From Streptococcus sp. WB01_FAA12 (lineage in GTDB: Bacteria > Bacillota > Bacilli > Lactobacillales > Streptococcaceae): a stretch of DNA of 64,000 nucleotides. This document shows, in pieces, positions 18,786 to 28,782 of the stretch. The position numbers and the translations under genes are program-made. Every line of letters begins with the position of its first letter. The first letter of the stretch is position 1. The notes beneath the pieces were generated by a model. It searched no databases. It saw only the letters and a program-made list of their open reading frames with translations, and was not told where the DNA came from. The stretch is from the NCBI RefSeq assembly GCF_012843315.1, contig NZ_JABAEX010000010.1, positions 1-64,000 of the forward strand, read 5' to 3'.

Positions 18786-19753
18786 CAAACAAAATTTATG
18801 AATACAAGGACGACCAGGACTGGTATGTTGGTGTCTGGGATGTCTATGGAGGCATCTATAGCCTCATCAAAGATCCGCTTGAGCTTGATTTTATGGATTT
18901 AGCGCGGATTTTTCGTGATGAGGAAAAGGGCTTTCCGATTACGATAACAGTGATGCGCTGGTCTTCTAACTTTCGTCTGCTCTCCTTTATCGTTGAGATT
19001 TTAAATGCGGAAGCAGGACGTAACTTGGAAGTCATCCAACGTCAGGGAGCCTTACTTTTGATTGAAAATGGACAGCTTTTGCATGTCGAACTACCTAAAG
19101 AAGGGATCGATGTTCAAGACTTCTTTGAAACTAGTAAGGTTAGAGAAACCTTGTTGATTGCGACTCGTAACGAGGGCAAGACCAAGGAATTCCGAGCTAT
19201 CTTTGACAAACTAGGCTACGATGTCGAAAATCTGAATGACTATCCTGACCTGCCTGAAGTAGCTGAAACAGGCATGACCTTTGAAGAAAATGCCCGCCTC
19301 AAGGCAGAAACCATTTCCCAATTAACAGGCAAGATGGTTTTGGCAGATGATTCTGGTCTCAAAGTCGATGTCCTCGGCGGTTTACCAGGAGTCTGGTCAG
19401 CGCGATTCGCTGGCGTGGGAGCTACTGACCGTGAAAACAATGCCAAACTCTTGCACGAATTGGCCATGGTCTTTGAACTCAAGGACCGCTCAGCTCAGTT
19501 TCACACAACCCTAGTTGTAGCCAGTCCAAACAAGGAAAGCTTGGTGGTTGAAGCTGACTGGCCAGGTTATATCAACTTTGAACCCAAGGGTGAAAATGGC
19601 TTTGGTTATGATCCCCTTTTCCTTGTGGGAGAGACAGGCAAATCCTCAGCTGAATTAACCCTTGAAGAAAAAAATAGCCAATCTCACCGTGCCTTAGCCG
19701 TTAAGAAACTTTTGGAGGTATTTCCATCATGGCAAAGCAAACCATCATTGTAA
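18782..19753 (+). CDS. dITP/XTP pyrophosphatase (RdgB/HAM1) with streptococcal N-terminal extension
   Basis: From the ATG at 18782, which overlaps the murI stop, the protein has 323 residues. Residues about 125-320 are a complete HAM1 domain: [13 protein letters not shown], the metal-binding [23 protein letters not shown] and the substrate motif FGYDPLF, ending in SQSHRALA. It hydrolyses non-canonical purine NTPs to keep them out of DNA. The first 120 residues form a separate domain ([18 protein letters not shown]) that typical RdgB proteins of about 200 residues lack; its role is unknown to me. Confidence 0.92.
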   Translation: MTNKIYEYKDDQDWYVGVWDVYGGIYSLIKDPLELDFMDLARIFRDEEKGFPITITVMRWSSNFRLLSFIVEILNAEAGRNLEVIQRQGALLLIENGQLLHVELPKEGIDVQDFFETSKVRETLLIATRNEGKTKEFRAIFDKLGYDVENLNDYPDLPEVAETGMTFEENARLKAETISQLTGKMVLADDSGLKVDVLGGLPGVWSARFAGVGATDRENNAKLLHELAMVFELKDRSAQFHTTLVVASPNKESLVVEADWPGYINFEPKGENGFGYDPLFLVGETGKSSAELTLEEKNSQSHRALAVKKLLEVFPSWQSKPSL

Positions 19754-20250
19754 TGAGTGACTCCCACGGAGATAGCTTGATTGTGGAAGAAATTCGTGAC
19801 CGCTATCTGGGTAAAGTTGATGCCATTTTTCACGATGGTGACTCAGAACTTCGTCCCGATTCTCCGCTCTGGGAGGGCATCCATGTCGTCAAAGGCAACA
19901 TGGACTTTTATGCTGGCTACCCAGAACGTTTGGTGACTCAACTTGGTCCTACAAAGATCATCCAGACTCACGGACATTTATTTGATATCAATTTCAACTT
20001 TCAAAAGTTGGACTACTGGGCTCAGGAAGAAGAAGCAGACATCTGTCTCTATGGTCACTTGCATGTGCCAAGTGCTTGGATGGAAGGAAAGACACTCTTT
20101 CTCAATCCAGGCTCCATCAGCCAACCACGAGGAACCATCAGAGAATGCCTCTATGCCCGTGTGGAGATTGATGACAGCTATTTCAAAGTGGACTTTTTGA
20201 CACGTGATCATGAGGTTTATCCAGGCTTGTCCAAGGAGTTTACTCGATGA
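19729..20250 (+). CDS. Calcineurin-like phosphodiesterase (YfcE/MJ0936 family)
   Basis: This 173-residue metallophosphoesterase carries the motifs MSDSHGD (metal ligands), HDGD, KGNMD, TQTHGHLF-type and YGHLHVP in the family order. Homologues hydrolyse phosphodiesters with Mn or Ni in vitro; the natural substrate is not established. It overlaps the 3' end of the pyrophosphatase gene by 25 bp and its stop overlaps the next ATG, so it belongs to a tightly coupled operon. It has no signal peptide. Confidence 0.9.
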   Translation: MAKQTIIVMSDSHGDSLIVEEIRDRYLGKVDAIFHDGDSELRPDSPLWEGIHVVKGNMDFYAGYPERLVTQLGPTKIIQTHGHLFDINFNFQKLDYWAQEEEADICLYGHLHVPSAWMEGKTLFLNPGSISQPRGTIRECLYARVEIDDSYFKVDFLTRDHEVYPGLSKEFTR

Positions 20251-20708
20251 TTGCCAAGGAATTTGAAGCATTTTTACTGGAGCAGGAAGGAACCTTTCTC
20301 ACCCCTGCTGAGAATCTAGCAGCCTTGATTGATACCCATAACGCTGACCATGCGATTTTGGTGTTGAGTCAAATTACCTATACCCGTATCCCTGTTGTGA
20401 CCTTTGACAAACACTTTGTCGGAACCATTGGTCTACGAGATATTTTGGCTTATCAAATGGAGCAAGGTTTGAAAGATGAGCAGATGGCAACTACAGATAT
20501 CGTCAATATGACCAAGACGGATGTAGCAGTCGTCGCTCCAGACTATAATATCACTGAGGTCCTCCATAAACTAGTAGATGAACCTTTCTTGCCAGTCGTA
20601 GATGGTGAAGGAATTTTCCAAGGAATCATCACGCGCAAGTCCATCCTCAAGGCCGTCAATGCCCTCTTGCATGATTTTAATAAGGATTATGAGATTCGAT
20701 GCAAATGA
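20247..20708 (+). CDS. CBS-pair protein, CbpB/DarB (YkuL) type
   Basis: A 153-residue protein made of two CBS motifs (about 20-75 and 85-145) with little else; the ends TRIPVVTFDKHFVGTIGLRDI and FLPVVDGEGIFQGIITRKS are typical. The stand-alone CBS architecture matches YkuL-like proteins; members in Bacillus (DarB) and Listeria (CbpB) bind c-di-AMP and regulate Rel. That ligand is inferred here from family only. It is translationally coupled to the genes on both sides. Confidence 0.8.
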   Translation: MIAKEFEAFLLEQEGTFLTPAENLAALIDTHNADHAILVLSQITYTRIPVVTFDKHFVGTIGLRDILAYQMEQGLKDEQMATTDIVNMTKTDVAVVAPDYNITEVLHKLVDEPFLPVVDGEGIFQGIITRKSILKAVNALLHDFNKDYEIRCK

Positions 20709-21439
20709 GAGATAGGATTTCAGACTTTTTAGAGGGAAAGCAGGGTTTGTCTGCCAATTCCAAGCAGTCCTATAAGTATGATCTGGAGCAATTTTTAGAC
20801 ATTGTAGATGAGCGGATCTCTGATACCAGTCTCAAGATTTACCAAGCCCAGCTAGCCAATCTAAAAATCAGCGCCCAGAAGCGAAAACTTTCGGCCTGTA
20901 ACCAATTTCTCTACTTTCTCTACCAAAAAGGAGAAGTGGATAACTTTTACCGTTTGGAATTAGCCAAGCAAGCTGAAAAGAAGACTGAAAAATCAGAGAT
21001 TCTAAACCTAGACTCTTTTTGGCAGGAAAGTAATTATCCAGAGGGACGCTTGCTGGCGCTCTTAATTCTAGAAATGGGACTCTTGCCTAGTGAGATTTTA
21101 GCCCTCAAGGTTGCAGATATCAATCTGGATTTTCAGGTGTTGCGAATTAACAAGGCTTCCCAACAGAGGATTGTCACCATACCCACGACCTTGATTCCAG
21201 AGCTAGAACCCTTGATGGGGCAGATCTATCTCTTTGAAAGGGGAGAGAAAGCCTATTCTCGTCAGTGGGCCTTTCGTCAGCTAGAGTCCTTTGTCAAGGA
21301 GAAAGGTTTCCCAACCTTATCCGCTCAAGCCTTGCGGGAACAGTTCATTCTAAGACAAATAGAAAACAAGGTCGATTTGTACGAAATTGCAAAAAAATTA
21401 GGATTAAAAACAGTCCTGACCTTAGAAAAATATAGATAA
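20705..21439 (+). CDS. XerD-like protein with degenerate recombinase active site
   Basis: About 244 residues. An N-terminal SAM-like core-binding domain ([16 protein letters not shown]) and a C-terminal integrase fold are recognisable. The catalytic set is eroded: where XerD has a GLR.SEL arginine this protein has GLLPSEIL, and the H-x-x-R region reads LREQF; the terminal tyrosine (TLEKYR) remains. Chromosome-dimer resolution in streptococci is done by XerS, so this conserved paralogue is probably not an active recombinase. Start 20705 overlaps the upstream stop (ATGA); ATG 20699 is an alternative. It sits directly before scpA. Confidence 0.85.
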   Translation: MRDRISDFLEGKQGLSANSKQSYKYDLEQFLDIVDERISDTSLKIYQAQLANLKISAQKRKLSACNQFLYFLYQKGEVDNFYRLELAKQAEKKTEKSEILNLDSFWQESNYPEGRLLALLILEMGLLPSEILALKVADINLDFQVLRINKASQQRIVTIPTTLIPELEPLMGQIYLFERGEKAYSRQWAFRQLESFVKEKGFPTLSAQALREQFILRQIENKVDLYEIAKKLGLKTVLTLEKYR

Positions 21440-22167
21440 TGGATATTAAATTAAAAGATTTTGAAGGGCCCCTGGACTTGCTTTTGCACCTAGTCTCAAA
21501 GTATCAGATGGATATCTACGATGTGCCTATCACAGAAGTCATCGAACAGTACCTAGCCTATGTCTCAACCCTGCAGGCCATGCGTCTGGAAGTGACGGGT
21601 GAGTACATGGTCATGGCCAGTCAGCTGATGCTGATCAAGAGTCGCAAGCTCTTGCCAAAGGTAGCAGAAGTGACAGATTTGGAAGATGATCTAGAGCAGG
21701 ATCTTCTCTCTCAAATCGAAGAATACCGCAAGTTCAAGCTCTTGGGTGAGCACTTGGAGGCTAAGCACCAAGATCGGGCCCAGTACTATTCCAAAGCGCC
21801 AACAGAGTTGATTTACGAAGATGCGGAACTTGTGCATGATAGGACGACCATTGACCTCTTTTTGGCTTTTTCAAATATCCTAGCCAAGAAAAAAGAGGAG
21901 TTCGCTCAGAACCACACGACCATCCTGCGGGATGAGTATAAGATTGAGGACATGATGGTTATCGTAAAAGAATCCTTGACTGGGCGAGACCAGTTGCGTT
22001 TGCAGGATTTGTTCAAGGAAGCCCAGAATGTCCAAGAGGTCATTACCCTCTTTTTGGCGACCTTAGAGTTAATCAAAACCCAGGAACTGGTCCTCGTACA
22101 AGAGGAGAGTTTCGGAGATATCTATCTCATGGAAAAGAAGGAAGAAAGTCAAGAGGCACAAAGCTAG
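21439..22167 (+). CDS. scpA: Segregation and condensation protein A
   Basis: The 242-residue kleisin subunit of bacterial SMC condensin. The N-terminal [25 protein letters not shown] is the family signature, and the C-terminal winged helix binds the SMC head. It overlaps the end of the XerD-like gene (TAATG) and is followed by scpB 18 bp later. ScpA with ScpB and SMC organises and segregates the nucleoid. Confidence 0.96.
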   Translation: MDIKLKDFEGPLDLLLHLVSKYQMDIYDVPITEVIEQYLAYVSTLQAMRLEVTGEYMVMASQLMLIKSRKLLPKVAEVTDLEDDLEQDLLSQIEEYRKFKLLGEHLEAKHQDRAQYYSKAPTELIYEDAELVHDRTTIDLFLAFSNILAKKKEEFAQNHTTILRDEYKIEDMMVIVKESLTGRDQLRLQDLFKEAQNVQEVITLFLATLELIKTQELVLVQEESFGDIYLMEKKEESQEAQS

Positions 22168-22185
22168 ACTTGATAGAGAGGAAAG

Positions 22186-22755
22186 ATGAGTACTTTAGCA
22201 GAAATAGAAGCGCTCTTGTTTGTAGCAGGTGAAGATGGGATTCGGGTCCGTCAGTTGGCTGAACTCCTATCACTTCCCCCAACAGGTATCCAACAGAGTT
22301 TAGAAAAATTAGCCCAAAAGTATGAAAAAGACCAAGATTCGAGCTTGTCCCTGATTGAGACAGGTGGGGCTTATAGATTGGTGACCAAACCTCAATTTGC
22401 AGCGATTTTGAAGGAATATTCCAAAGCTCCCATCAACCAGAGTTTGTCTCGGGCTGCCCTTGAGACCTTGTCAATCATTGCCTACAAGCAGCCCATCACA
22501 AGGATAGAAATCGATGCCATCCGTGGGGTCAACTCGAGTGGGGCCTTGGCAAAGTTGCAGGCTTTTGACTTGATAAAGGAAGACGGGAAAAAAGAAGTGT
22601 TGGGTCGCCCCAACCTCTATGTGACTACGGATTATTTCCTAGATTACATGGGAATTAACCATTTGGAAGAACTGCCAGTGATTGATGAGCTTGAGATTCA
22701 GGCCCAAGAAAGCCAATTATTTGGTGAAAGGATAGAAGAAGATGAGAATCAATAA
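22186..22755 (+). CDS. scpB: Segregation and condensation protein B
   Basis: This 189-residue protein has the two winged-helix domains of Scp[14 protein letters not shown] at the start and [26 protein letters not shown] in the second. It dimerises and binds ScpA in the condensin complex. SD gaggaaag is ideally spaced. The 3' end overlaps rluB by 14 bp. Confidence 0.96.
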   Translation: MSTLAEIEALLFVAGEDGIRVRQLAELLSLPPTGIQQSLEKLAQKYEKDQDSSLSLIETGGAYRLVTKPQFAAILKEYSKAPINQSLSRAALETLSIIAYKQPITRIEIDAIRGVNSSGALAKLQAFDLIKEDGKKEVLGRPNLYVTTDYFLDYMGINHLEELPVIDELEIQAQESQLFGERIEEDENQ

Positions 22756-23464
22756 ATATATTGCCCACGCAGGTGTGGCCAGTAGGAGAAAAGCAGAAGA
22801 GCTGATCAAGCAAGGCTTGGTGACGGTCAACGGCCAAGTAGTGCGTGAACTAGCAACCACTATCAAGGCTGGTGACAAGGTTGAAGTTGAAGGCCAACCT
22901 ATCTACAACGAAGAAAAGGTCTACTATCTTCTCAATAAACCCCGCGGTGTGATTTCCAGTGTGACAGATGACAAGGGCCGCAAGACTGTTGTGGATCTCT
23001 TGCCCAATGTAAAAGAGCGCATTTACCCTGTGGGACGTTTGGACTGGGATACATCAGGTGTCTTGATTTTGACCAATGATGGGGACTTTACAGACGAGAT
23101 GATTCACCCCCGTAATGAGATTGACAAGGTCTACGTCGCGCGTGTTAAAGGTGTGGCCAACAAAGAAAATCTCCGCCCCTTGACTCGTGGTCTTGAGATT
23201 GATGGCAAGAAAACCAAGCCAGCTGTCTATGAGATTCTCAAAGTGGATCCAGTTAAAAATCGCTCTGTAGTGCAGTTGACTATCCATGAAGGGCGTAACC
23301 ACCAGGTTAAAAAAATGTTTGAAGCCGTCGGTCTTCAAGTGGATAAGTTGTCTCGGACACGTTTTGGACACTTAGACTTGACAGGTCTTCGTCCAGGAGA
23401 ATCCCGTCGCCTTAATAAAAAAGAAATCAGCCAACTACACACTATGGCTGTAACCAAGAAATAA
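22742..23464 (+). CDS. rluB: 23S rRNA pseudouridine synthase RluB-type
   Basis: A 240-residue RsuA/RluB family enzyme. The N-terminal S4 RNA-binding domain ([22 protein letters not shown]) is followed by a pseudouridine synthase domain with the catalytic aspartate in [18 protein letters not shown]. It isomerises uridine in 23S rRNA (U2605 in the E. coli RluB case); the exact target here is inferred. It overlaps both scpB and yidD, in the usual Firmicute order. Confidence 0.93.
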   Translation: MRINKYIAHAGVASRRKAEELIKQGLVTVNGQVVRELATTIKAGDKVEVEGQPIYNEEKVYYLLNKPRGVISSVTDDKGRKTVVDLLPNVKERIYPVGRLDWDTSGVLILTNDGDFTDEMIHPRNEIDKVYVARVKGVANKENLRPLTRGLEIDGKKTKPAVYEILKVDPVKNRSVVQLTIHEGRNHQVKKMFEAVGLQVDKLSRTRFGHLDLTGLRPGESRRLNKKEISQLHTMAVTKK

Positions 23465-23706
23465 TGAAACGAATCTTAATAGCGCCAGTACGCTTTTACC
23501 AACGTTTTATCTCACCAGCCTTTCCACCTTCTTGTCGCTTTGAGCCGACTTGTTCAAATTACATGATTCAGGCTATTGAAAAACATGGCTTCAAGGGTGT
23601 TTTGATGGGCTTGGCTCGAATTTTCCGATGCCATCCTTGGTCGCCAATAGGAAAAGATCCTGTCCCAGATCACTTTTCCCTCAAACGAAATCGAGAAGAA
23701 AAATAA
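23464..23706 (+). CDS. yidD: Membrane protein insertion efficiency factor YidD
   Basis: The 80-residue YidD protein is recognised by [29 protein letters not shown] and the [14 protein letters not shown] end, with its conserved cysteines. It is an amphipathic membrane-associated protein that aids YidC-dependent insertion. The ATG overlaps the rluB stop, and a strong terminator follows directly. Confidence 0.95.
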   Translation: MKRILIAPVRFYQRFISPAFPPSCRFEPTCSNYMIQAIEKHGFKGVLMGLARIFRCHPWSPIGKDPVPDHFSLKRNREEK

Positions 23707-23735
23707 ACCCAACATCATTTGATGTTGGGTTTTCT
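23706..23735. terminator. Bidirectional terminator between yidD and piuA
   Basis: CCCAACATCA and its complement TGATGTTGGG surround a TT loop, with A-rich and T-rich flanks on the two sides, closing both the scpA-yidD and piu transcripts. Confidence 0.92.
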
Positions 23736-23738
23736 TGC

Positions 23739-24710
23739 TTATTTCAAAGCTTTTTGAGTGTCTTCAATCATAAGTTTAGTTGATTCAAGTCCGCCTCCGC
23801 TTAGATACCAGAGGTCTGGTGTTAGTTGGATAATCTTACCGTTTTTAGCGGCAGGGGTTTCAGCGATGAGGACATTTTCTAGGACGCCATCGTTGCTAGA
23901 GTTGTCACCACCGATGGCAAGGGTACGGTTGATGACAAAGAGGATGTCAGGATTGATTTCTTTGACACTTTCAAAGCTGACTTCTTGTCCGTGGCGTGAG
24001 TCTTCAAATTGAGTATCTGTTGGCTTGAATTTCAAGGTTTGGTACAAGAAAGAGAAACGAGATTGGGCACCAAAGGCGGCCATTTTTCCTTCATGGAGGA
24101 GGATAGCAAGGGCTTTTTTGTCAGAACTTTCGTTTTTAGTTGCGACTTCTTGGATGCTCTTGTCTAGGTTGGCTAATTCTTCCTTGGCTTTCTGTGTACC
24201 AGTTTCGCCGAAGGCGCTTGCTAAGGATTCGATATTAGCCTTGGTAGAAGTCCAGTAGTCGTCCTTACTTGCTTGGAAGAGCACAGTTGGAGCAATTTCT
24301 TTGAACTTGTCTACGAATTTTTGGGTACGTGGAGAAGCAATAATTAGATCTGGTTCAAGAGTAGCAATAGCTTCTAGGTCTGGCTCAACCATGGAACCCA
24401 CATTGTTGACATTTCCTGCAAGATCTTTTAGGTAAGTCGGAACAGTTTTTGTAGGCATTCCGACGATATTCTTTTCAAAACCTAAAGCGCGAATAGTATC
24501 CGCAGCACCGAGATCAAAGGTCACAATCTTTTCAGGAACCTTTGAAAGTTTGACCTCGTCTAGTGAACTTTTAATGGTTATCTCTGTTGGAGCAGAGCTA
24601 CTTGTCTCTGTCTGGCTAGTGCTTGAATTTGTATTTGTACTACATGCACCAAGTAAGAGCAAGAAGCTGGCCACTAGGGCAGTGAGATAAAGTTTAAGGG
24701 ATGTTTTCAT
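23739..24710 (-). CDS. piuA: Iron-siderophore binding lipoprotein PiuA
   Basis: A 323-residue lipoprotein: signal peptide with lipobox LLGACS (lipid-bearing Cys at about 23), a Ser/Thr-rich linker, then a FecB/TroA-like two-lobed fold. The sequence closely follows pneumococcal PiuA as I remember it (EITIKSSLDEVKLSKVPEKI). It captures ferric catecholate-type siderophores or haem-derived iron at the cell surface and hands them to PiuBC. It is the last gene of the piu operon, 99 bp after piuD. Confidence 0.94.
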   Translation of the reverse strand: MKTSLKLYLTALVASFLLLLGACSTNTNSSTSQTETSSSAPTEITIKSSLDEVKLSKVPEKIVTFDLGAADTIRALGFEKNIVGMPTKTVPTYLKDLAGNVNNVGSMVEPDLEAIATLEPDLIIASPRTQKFVDKFKEIAPTVLFQASKDDYWTSTKANIESLASAFGETGTQKAKEELANLDKSIQEVATKNESSDKKALAILLHEGKMAAFGAQSRFSFLYQTLKFKPTDTQFEDSRHGQEVSFESVKEINPDILFVINRTLAIGGDNSSNDGVLENVLIAETPAAKNGKIIQLTPDLWYLSGGGLESTKLMIEDTQKALK

Positions 24711-24809
24711 GATTTCTCCTTTTTAAAATGTGATAACAATGTAGGGAGTCTCTTAGATAGGCTTGTTAGCTAAGAGACTGAGGGTTCTTTAACTCGAGTT
24801 TCTGAGTTA

Positions 24810-25562
24810 CTAGCTATAGATACAGATCTTTTTGCCATTGATATCAGCCAACGTGATGGGAATCTCATAGAGTTGACTGAGCAGGTCAGCCTGCATGATT
24901 TGAGTAGTCGTTCCCTTGCTAAAGACTTGGCCGTCTTTAAAGGCAACAATTTCATCCGCATACTGGCTGGCCATGTTGATATCGTGGAGGACGATGATAA
25001 TGGTTTTACCGAGTTCCTCCACCAGTCGCTTGAGAATCTGCATCATGCTGACACTTTGCTTAATATCGAGATTGTTAAGTGGTTCGTCCAGCAAGATAAA
25101 GTCTGTATCCTGGGCCAGTACCATGGCGATAAAGACACGTTGGAGTTGTCCACCAGACAGGCTATCGATGTAGCGGTCTTTTAAGTTTGTCAGTTCCAGA
25201 TAGTCTAGAGTTTCTCGGATTTTTTCCCAGTCCGCTGTTCTCAATCTACCTCGGCTGTAGGGAAAACGTCCAAAACTGACTAGTTCTTCAACGGTCAATT
25301 TGGCTTGGTAATTGATCTTCTGCTTTAGGATAGTCAGTTCTTTGGCCAGTTCTTGCGAATTCCAACTCTCGATTTCACGCCCTTTGATACTGAGAATTCC
25401 CTGATCCTTATTGGTTAGTCTACTCATAATGGAGAGGAGAGTTGATTTTCCAGCACCATTTGGACCAATGAAGGCTGTCAGTTTCTGAGGACTGACTTCA
25501 AGCGAAATGTCTTGCAAAATATCCTGTTTTTGAATGGATTTGTCAATGTTTTCCAGTTTCAC
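24810..25562 (-). CDS. piuD: Iron ABC transporter ATPase PiuD
   Basis: A 250-residue FepC-type ATPase with Walker A GPNGAGKST, Q-loop, signature LSGGQLQRV and Walker B DFILLDEP, followed by a switch histidine (LHDINMA). It drives the PiuBC permease pair. The start overlaps the piuC stop (ATGA). Confidence 0.95.
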   Translation of the reverse strand: MKLENIDKSIQKQDILQDISLEVSPQKLTAFIGPNGAGKSTLLSIMSRLTNKDQGILSIKGREIESWNSQELAKELTILKQKINYQAKLTVEELVSFGRFPYSRGRLRTADWEKIRETLDYLELTNLKDRYIDSLSGGQLQRVFIAMVLAQDTDFILLDEPLNNLDIKQSVSMMQILKRLVEELGKTIIIVLHDINMASQYADEIVAFKDGQVFSKGTTTQIMQADLLSQLYEIPITLADINGKKICIYS

Positions 25563-26515
25563 TGACGTGCCCTCCTATAAAGTAAGATAAAGAATAAGAA
25601 GCCACCCACATTCTCGATGATCATACTGATGCGAATTTCCAGCGCAAAGACTCGTTCAATGAGGGCTTGTCCCAAGGTCAAACTAATAAATCCAATCAGA
25701 ATGGCTACGATAAAGAGCAACTTGTGCCGATAATCTTTGAGGATTAGATAGGTGAGATTGGCAAGCATAAAGCCGAAGAAGGCCATAGGCCCTACCAAGG
25801 CAGTGGCTGTTGAGGTCAAAAGCACGATGCCCCAGAGGAGTTCTCTCTGTTCTTTTTCAATATCGAGTCCCAGTATCTGAGCCGTTTCTCTTTGCAGGTG
25901 CAAGACATCCAGAACGACTGCTTTTCGAAAGAAAAAGATGGTCAAAGCGAGGATAATCAGAGAACCGATGACTAGGATGGAAGTGTTGAGATGCTGAAAG
26001 GAGGCAAAGAGACTGTTCTGCAGTTTATCATATTCATTTGGATCCATCAGGACTTGGAGGAAGGTACTGATATTTCGAAAGAGACTTCCGAGGGCTATAC
26101 AGATTAGCAGGATGAAGACCAGATCTTGCTTCATCAGCTTTTTCAAGTAGCCTTGTAAGGCGAGAAAGAAGAGGGATTGAAGCAGAAGCAAGACTAGAAA
26201 TTCTAAGATAGAAGACTTTTCAAGCTGAAGAAATTTGCTCTCAAAAACCAGTAGCAGGGTCTGTAGCAAGACATAGAAGGATTCGATTCCCAAAATACTT
26301 GGCGTTAGGAAGCGATTTTCCGTCAGAGTTTGAAAACTAATAGTCGAAATCCCTGTCGCGATAGCTACCAAGAGATAAACGACAATCTTTTGAGAACGAA
26401 GTTTCCAAGCAAAGACAGATAGGTGACTAATAGGCCAAAAGTAGAGGAGACAAGCTCCGATGGCCAGAATAATGAGAAGGCAGAAGAGTCTGGTATGTTT
26501 GCTTTTAAACGGCAT
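25559..26515 (-). CDS. piuC: Iron ABC transporter permease PiuC
   Basis: This 318-residue FecCD-family permease has eight to nine TM helices and the conserved ATPase-coupling region (GPMAFFGFMLANLTYLI). It forms the channel with PiuB, whose gene overlaps it by 11 bp. The N-terminal region is less conserved than in FepD-like proteins, as is usual for the second permease of YclNOPQ/Piu-type systems. Confidence 0.93.
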   Translation of the reverse strand: MPFKSKHTRLFCLLIILAIGACLLYFWPISHLSVFAWKLRSQKIVVYLLVAIATGISTISFQTLTENRFLTPSILGIESFYVLLQTLLLVFESKFLQLEKSSILEFLVLLLLQSLFFLALQGYLKKLMKQDLVFILLICIALGSLFRNISTFLQVLMDPNEYDKLQNSLFASFQHLNTSILVIGSLIILALTIFFFRKAVVLDVLHLQRETAQILGLDIEKEQRELLWGIVLLTSTATALVGPMAFFGFMLANLTYLILKDYRHKLLFIVAILIGFISLTLGQALIERVFALEIRISMIIENVGGFLFFILLYRRARQ

Positions 26516-27464
26516 CTTTTCGTCCCCCTCTCCATAGAAGTAGGATAAAGACGAGGCTACCGATGATTCCTAGCAAGAGACTGACAGACAGCTCATAGGG
26601 CCGAATGAGAACTTGAGAGAGGATATCGCAGGCCAGAACCAGATTGGCTCCGACCAGTGCGACGATGAGTTTGGTTTGACTCAAATTATCTCCATAGCGC
26701 TTGCGGACCAGATTGGGAACGATGACCCCGAGAAAAGGCAAGGCACCAACGGTAATCATGGTGACGCTTGTCGTTAGCGCCACCAGAAAGAGGGCCAGTT
26801 TTTCCAGTAGGGAGTAAGAAATCCCCAAACTCTCACTGGTTTCCTTGCCCAGATTCATGATGGTAAAGGTTTGGGATAATTTCCAAACGGCTATCAGGAT
26901 AATGAGGCCTAAGAAGAGCCACTCATACTGATGGGTCTGAATCATGGAGAAGGAGCCCTGGGTCCAGGCCGTCATACTCTGAACCAGATTGAAACGATAG
27001 GCGATAACTTCTGTGACAGAACCGATGATCCCGCTATAGATAATCCCGATCAAGGGCAACATCCACCTTTCCTTTACAGAAAAAATAGTCATAAAGGCCA
27101 GGAAGAAGAGGGTAAATAAGATGGATGAGCCAAAAGCAAAGAGCATCTTTTGGGTCAGACTCGCAGACGGAAAGACAAAGAGGCTTAACACCATTCCCAG
27201 TTTGGCGGCTTCTGTCGTTCCGACTGTGCTTGGGGCAGCAAACTGATTTTGGGTAATGGTCTGCATGAGGAGTCCTGCCATGCTCATACTAGAGGCTGCA
27301 AGGAGAATACTGATGGTTCTTGGAAGACGCGACTCTTGAAAGAGAAGCCAGGTCTGTTGGTCAAAAGCAAAGAATTTTTCCCAAGAAAAATCACTGGTTC
27401 CAATGGTGATGGAGAGAAAGACAAGGAGTAGAAGTAAGCCAGTTAAAAAATGAGAGAGTTTCAT
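26505..27464 (-). CDS. piuB: Iron ABC transporter permease PiuB
   Basis: A FecCD-family permease of about 319 residues from the ATG at 27464, which has an AAGGA SD seven or so bases upstream; a GTG at 27479 is the alternative. TM helices cover most of the protein and the motif GALPFLGVIVPNLVRKRYG contacts the ATPase. It is the first gene of the piu operon, after the promoter at 27511-27539. Confidence 0.93.
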   Translation of the reverse strand: MKLSHFLTGLLLLLVFLSITIGTSDFSWEKFFAFDQQTWLLFQESRLPRTISILLAASSMSMAGLLMQTITQNQFAAPSTVGTTEAAKLGMVLSLFVFPSASLTQKMLFAFGSSILFTLFFLAFMTIFSVKERWMLPLIGIIYSGIIGSVTEVIAYRFNLVQSMTAWTQGSFSMIQTHQYEWLFLGLIILIAVWKLSQTFTIMNLGKETSESLGISYSLLEKLALFLVALTTSVTMITVGALPFLGVIVPNLVRKRYGDNLSQTKLIVALVGANLVLACDILSQVLIRPYELSVSLLLGIIGSLVFILLLWRGGRKDAV

Positions 27465-27510
27465 GCCCCGTCCTTTCACGTAGATTTGGTATAAAAATAC
27501 CCTTGGAGAT

Positions 27511-27560
27511 AATGTAACACGATTTTTTTAATCTGTCATTAAATTTTCTGACAATTTAAT
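27511..27560 (-). promoter_or_regulatory. piu promoter with overlapping AT-rich dyad
   Basis: On the minus strand -35 ATGACA (27534-27539) and -10 TACATT (27511-27516) are 17 bp apart. A perfect inverted repeat ATTAAATT-N7-AATTTAAT (27538-27560) runs into the -35 from upstream. Its place suggests an iron- or redox-responsive regulator; pneumococcal piu is known to be controlled by RitR, but I cannot tell whether this is its site. Confidence 0.5.
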
Positions 27561-27664
27561 GTAGAAAGAAAGAAAAATTACTGAAATAACATCTGCCCCT
27601 CTATTTTATAGGATAAACTTGTAAAACCCAATCCACCTTCCCACTACCCTTCTCCTATAAAAAG

Positions 27665-27673
27665 TGGTAAAAT
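27665..27673 (+). promoter_or_regulatory. Extended -10 promoter of pepA
   Basis: TGGTAAAAT forms an extended -10 about 25 bp before the pepA ATG; the SD gaaggaa follows it. No clear -35 is seen. Confidence 0.5.
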
Positions 27674-27697
27674 GGAGGACAGAAAGAAGGAACTGAT

Positions 27698-28762
27698 ATG
27701 ACAACATTATTTTCAAAAATCAAAGAAGTAACAGAACTTGCTGCAATCTCAGGTCATGAAGCGCCTGTCCGTACTTATCTTCGTGAAAAGTTGACACCGC
27801 ATGTGGATGAAGTGGTGACAGATGGTTTAGGTGGCATTTTCGGTATCAAGCATTCAGAAGCTACCGATGCGCCCCGTGTTTTGGTCGCTTCTCATATGGA
27901 CGAAGTTGGTTTTATGGTCAGCGAAATCAAGCCAGATGGTACCTTCCGTGTTGTTGAAATCGGTGGTTGGAATCCAATGGTAGTCAGCAGTCAACGCTTT
28001 AAACTCTTTACTCGTGATGGTCGTGAAACTCCTGTGATTTCAGGCTCTGTCCCGCCACATTTAACACGTGGAACAGGTGGACCAACCATGCCAGCTATTT
28101 CAGATATCATTTTTGATGGTGGTTTTGCGGATAAGGCTGAGGCAGAAAGCTTTGGTATCCGTCCGGGTGACACGATTGTCCCTGATAGCTCCGCTATCTT
28201 GACAGCCAATGAAAAGAATATCATTTCAAAAGCTTGGGACAATCGCTACGGTGTCCTCATGGTAAGCGAGCTAGCTGAAGCTTTGTCAGGCCAAAAGCTG
28301 GGAAATGAACTCTATCTTGGCTCGAACGTTCAAGAAGAGGTTGGTCTTCGTGGCGCTCATACTTCCACAACTAAGTTTGACCCAGAAGTTTTTCTGGCAG
28401 TTGACTGTTCACCTGCTGGTGATGTTTATGGTGGCCAAGGCAAGATTGGGGATGGAACACTGATTCGCTTCTATGATCCAGGTCACTTGCTTCTTCCAGG
28501 TATGAAAGATTTCCTTTTGACAACGGCTGAAGAAGCTGGCATCAAGTACCAATACTACTGTGGAAAAGGCGGAACGGACGCTGGTGCAGCTCATCTAAAA
28601 AATGGTGGTGTCCCATCTACAACTATCGGTGTCTGTGCCCGTTATATCCATTCTCACCAAACTCTCTACGCGATGGATGACTTCTTAGAAGCCCAAGCTT
28701 TCTTGCAAGCCTTGGTGAAAAAATTGGATCGTTCAACGGTTGATTTGATTAAACATTATTAA
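27698..28762 (+). CDS. pepA: Glutamyl aminopeptidase, M42 family
   Basis: A 354-residue cytosolic metallopeptidase. The two-metal site residues are recognisable in ASHMDEVG (His), WDNRYG (bridging Asp), VQEEVGLRGA (catalytic Glu and ligand), VDCSP and CARYIHSHQT. M42 enzymes form tetrahedral dodecamers, and the streptococcal PepA removes N-terminal Glu and Asp from peptides. It has its own promoter and is followed 20 bp later by the small immunity-like gene. Confidence 0.95.
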   Translation: MTTLFSKIKEVTELAAISGHEAPVRTYLREKLTPHVDEVVTDGLGGIFGIKHSEATDAPRVLVASHMDEVGFMVSEIKPDGTFRVVEIGGWNPMVVSSQRFKLFTRDGRETPVISGSVPPHLTRGTGGPTMPAISDIIFDGGFADKAEAESFGIRPGDTIVPDSSAILTANEKNIISKAWDNRYGVLMVSELAEALSGQKLGNELYLGSNVQEEVGLRGAHTSTTKFDPEVFLAVDCSPAGDVYGGQGKIGDGTLIRFYDPGHLLLPGMKDFLLTTAEEAGIKYQYYCGKGGTDAGAAHLKNGGVPSTTIGVCARYIHSHQTLYAMDDFLEAQAFLQALVKKLDRSTVDLIKHY

Positions 28763-28782
28763 ACATAAGGGAGGTGGTCAGG

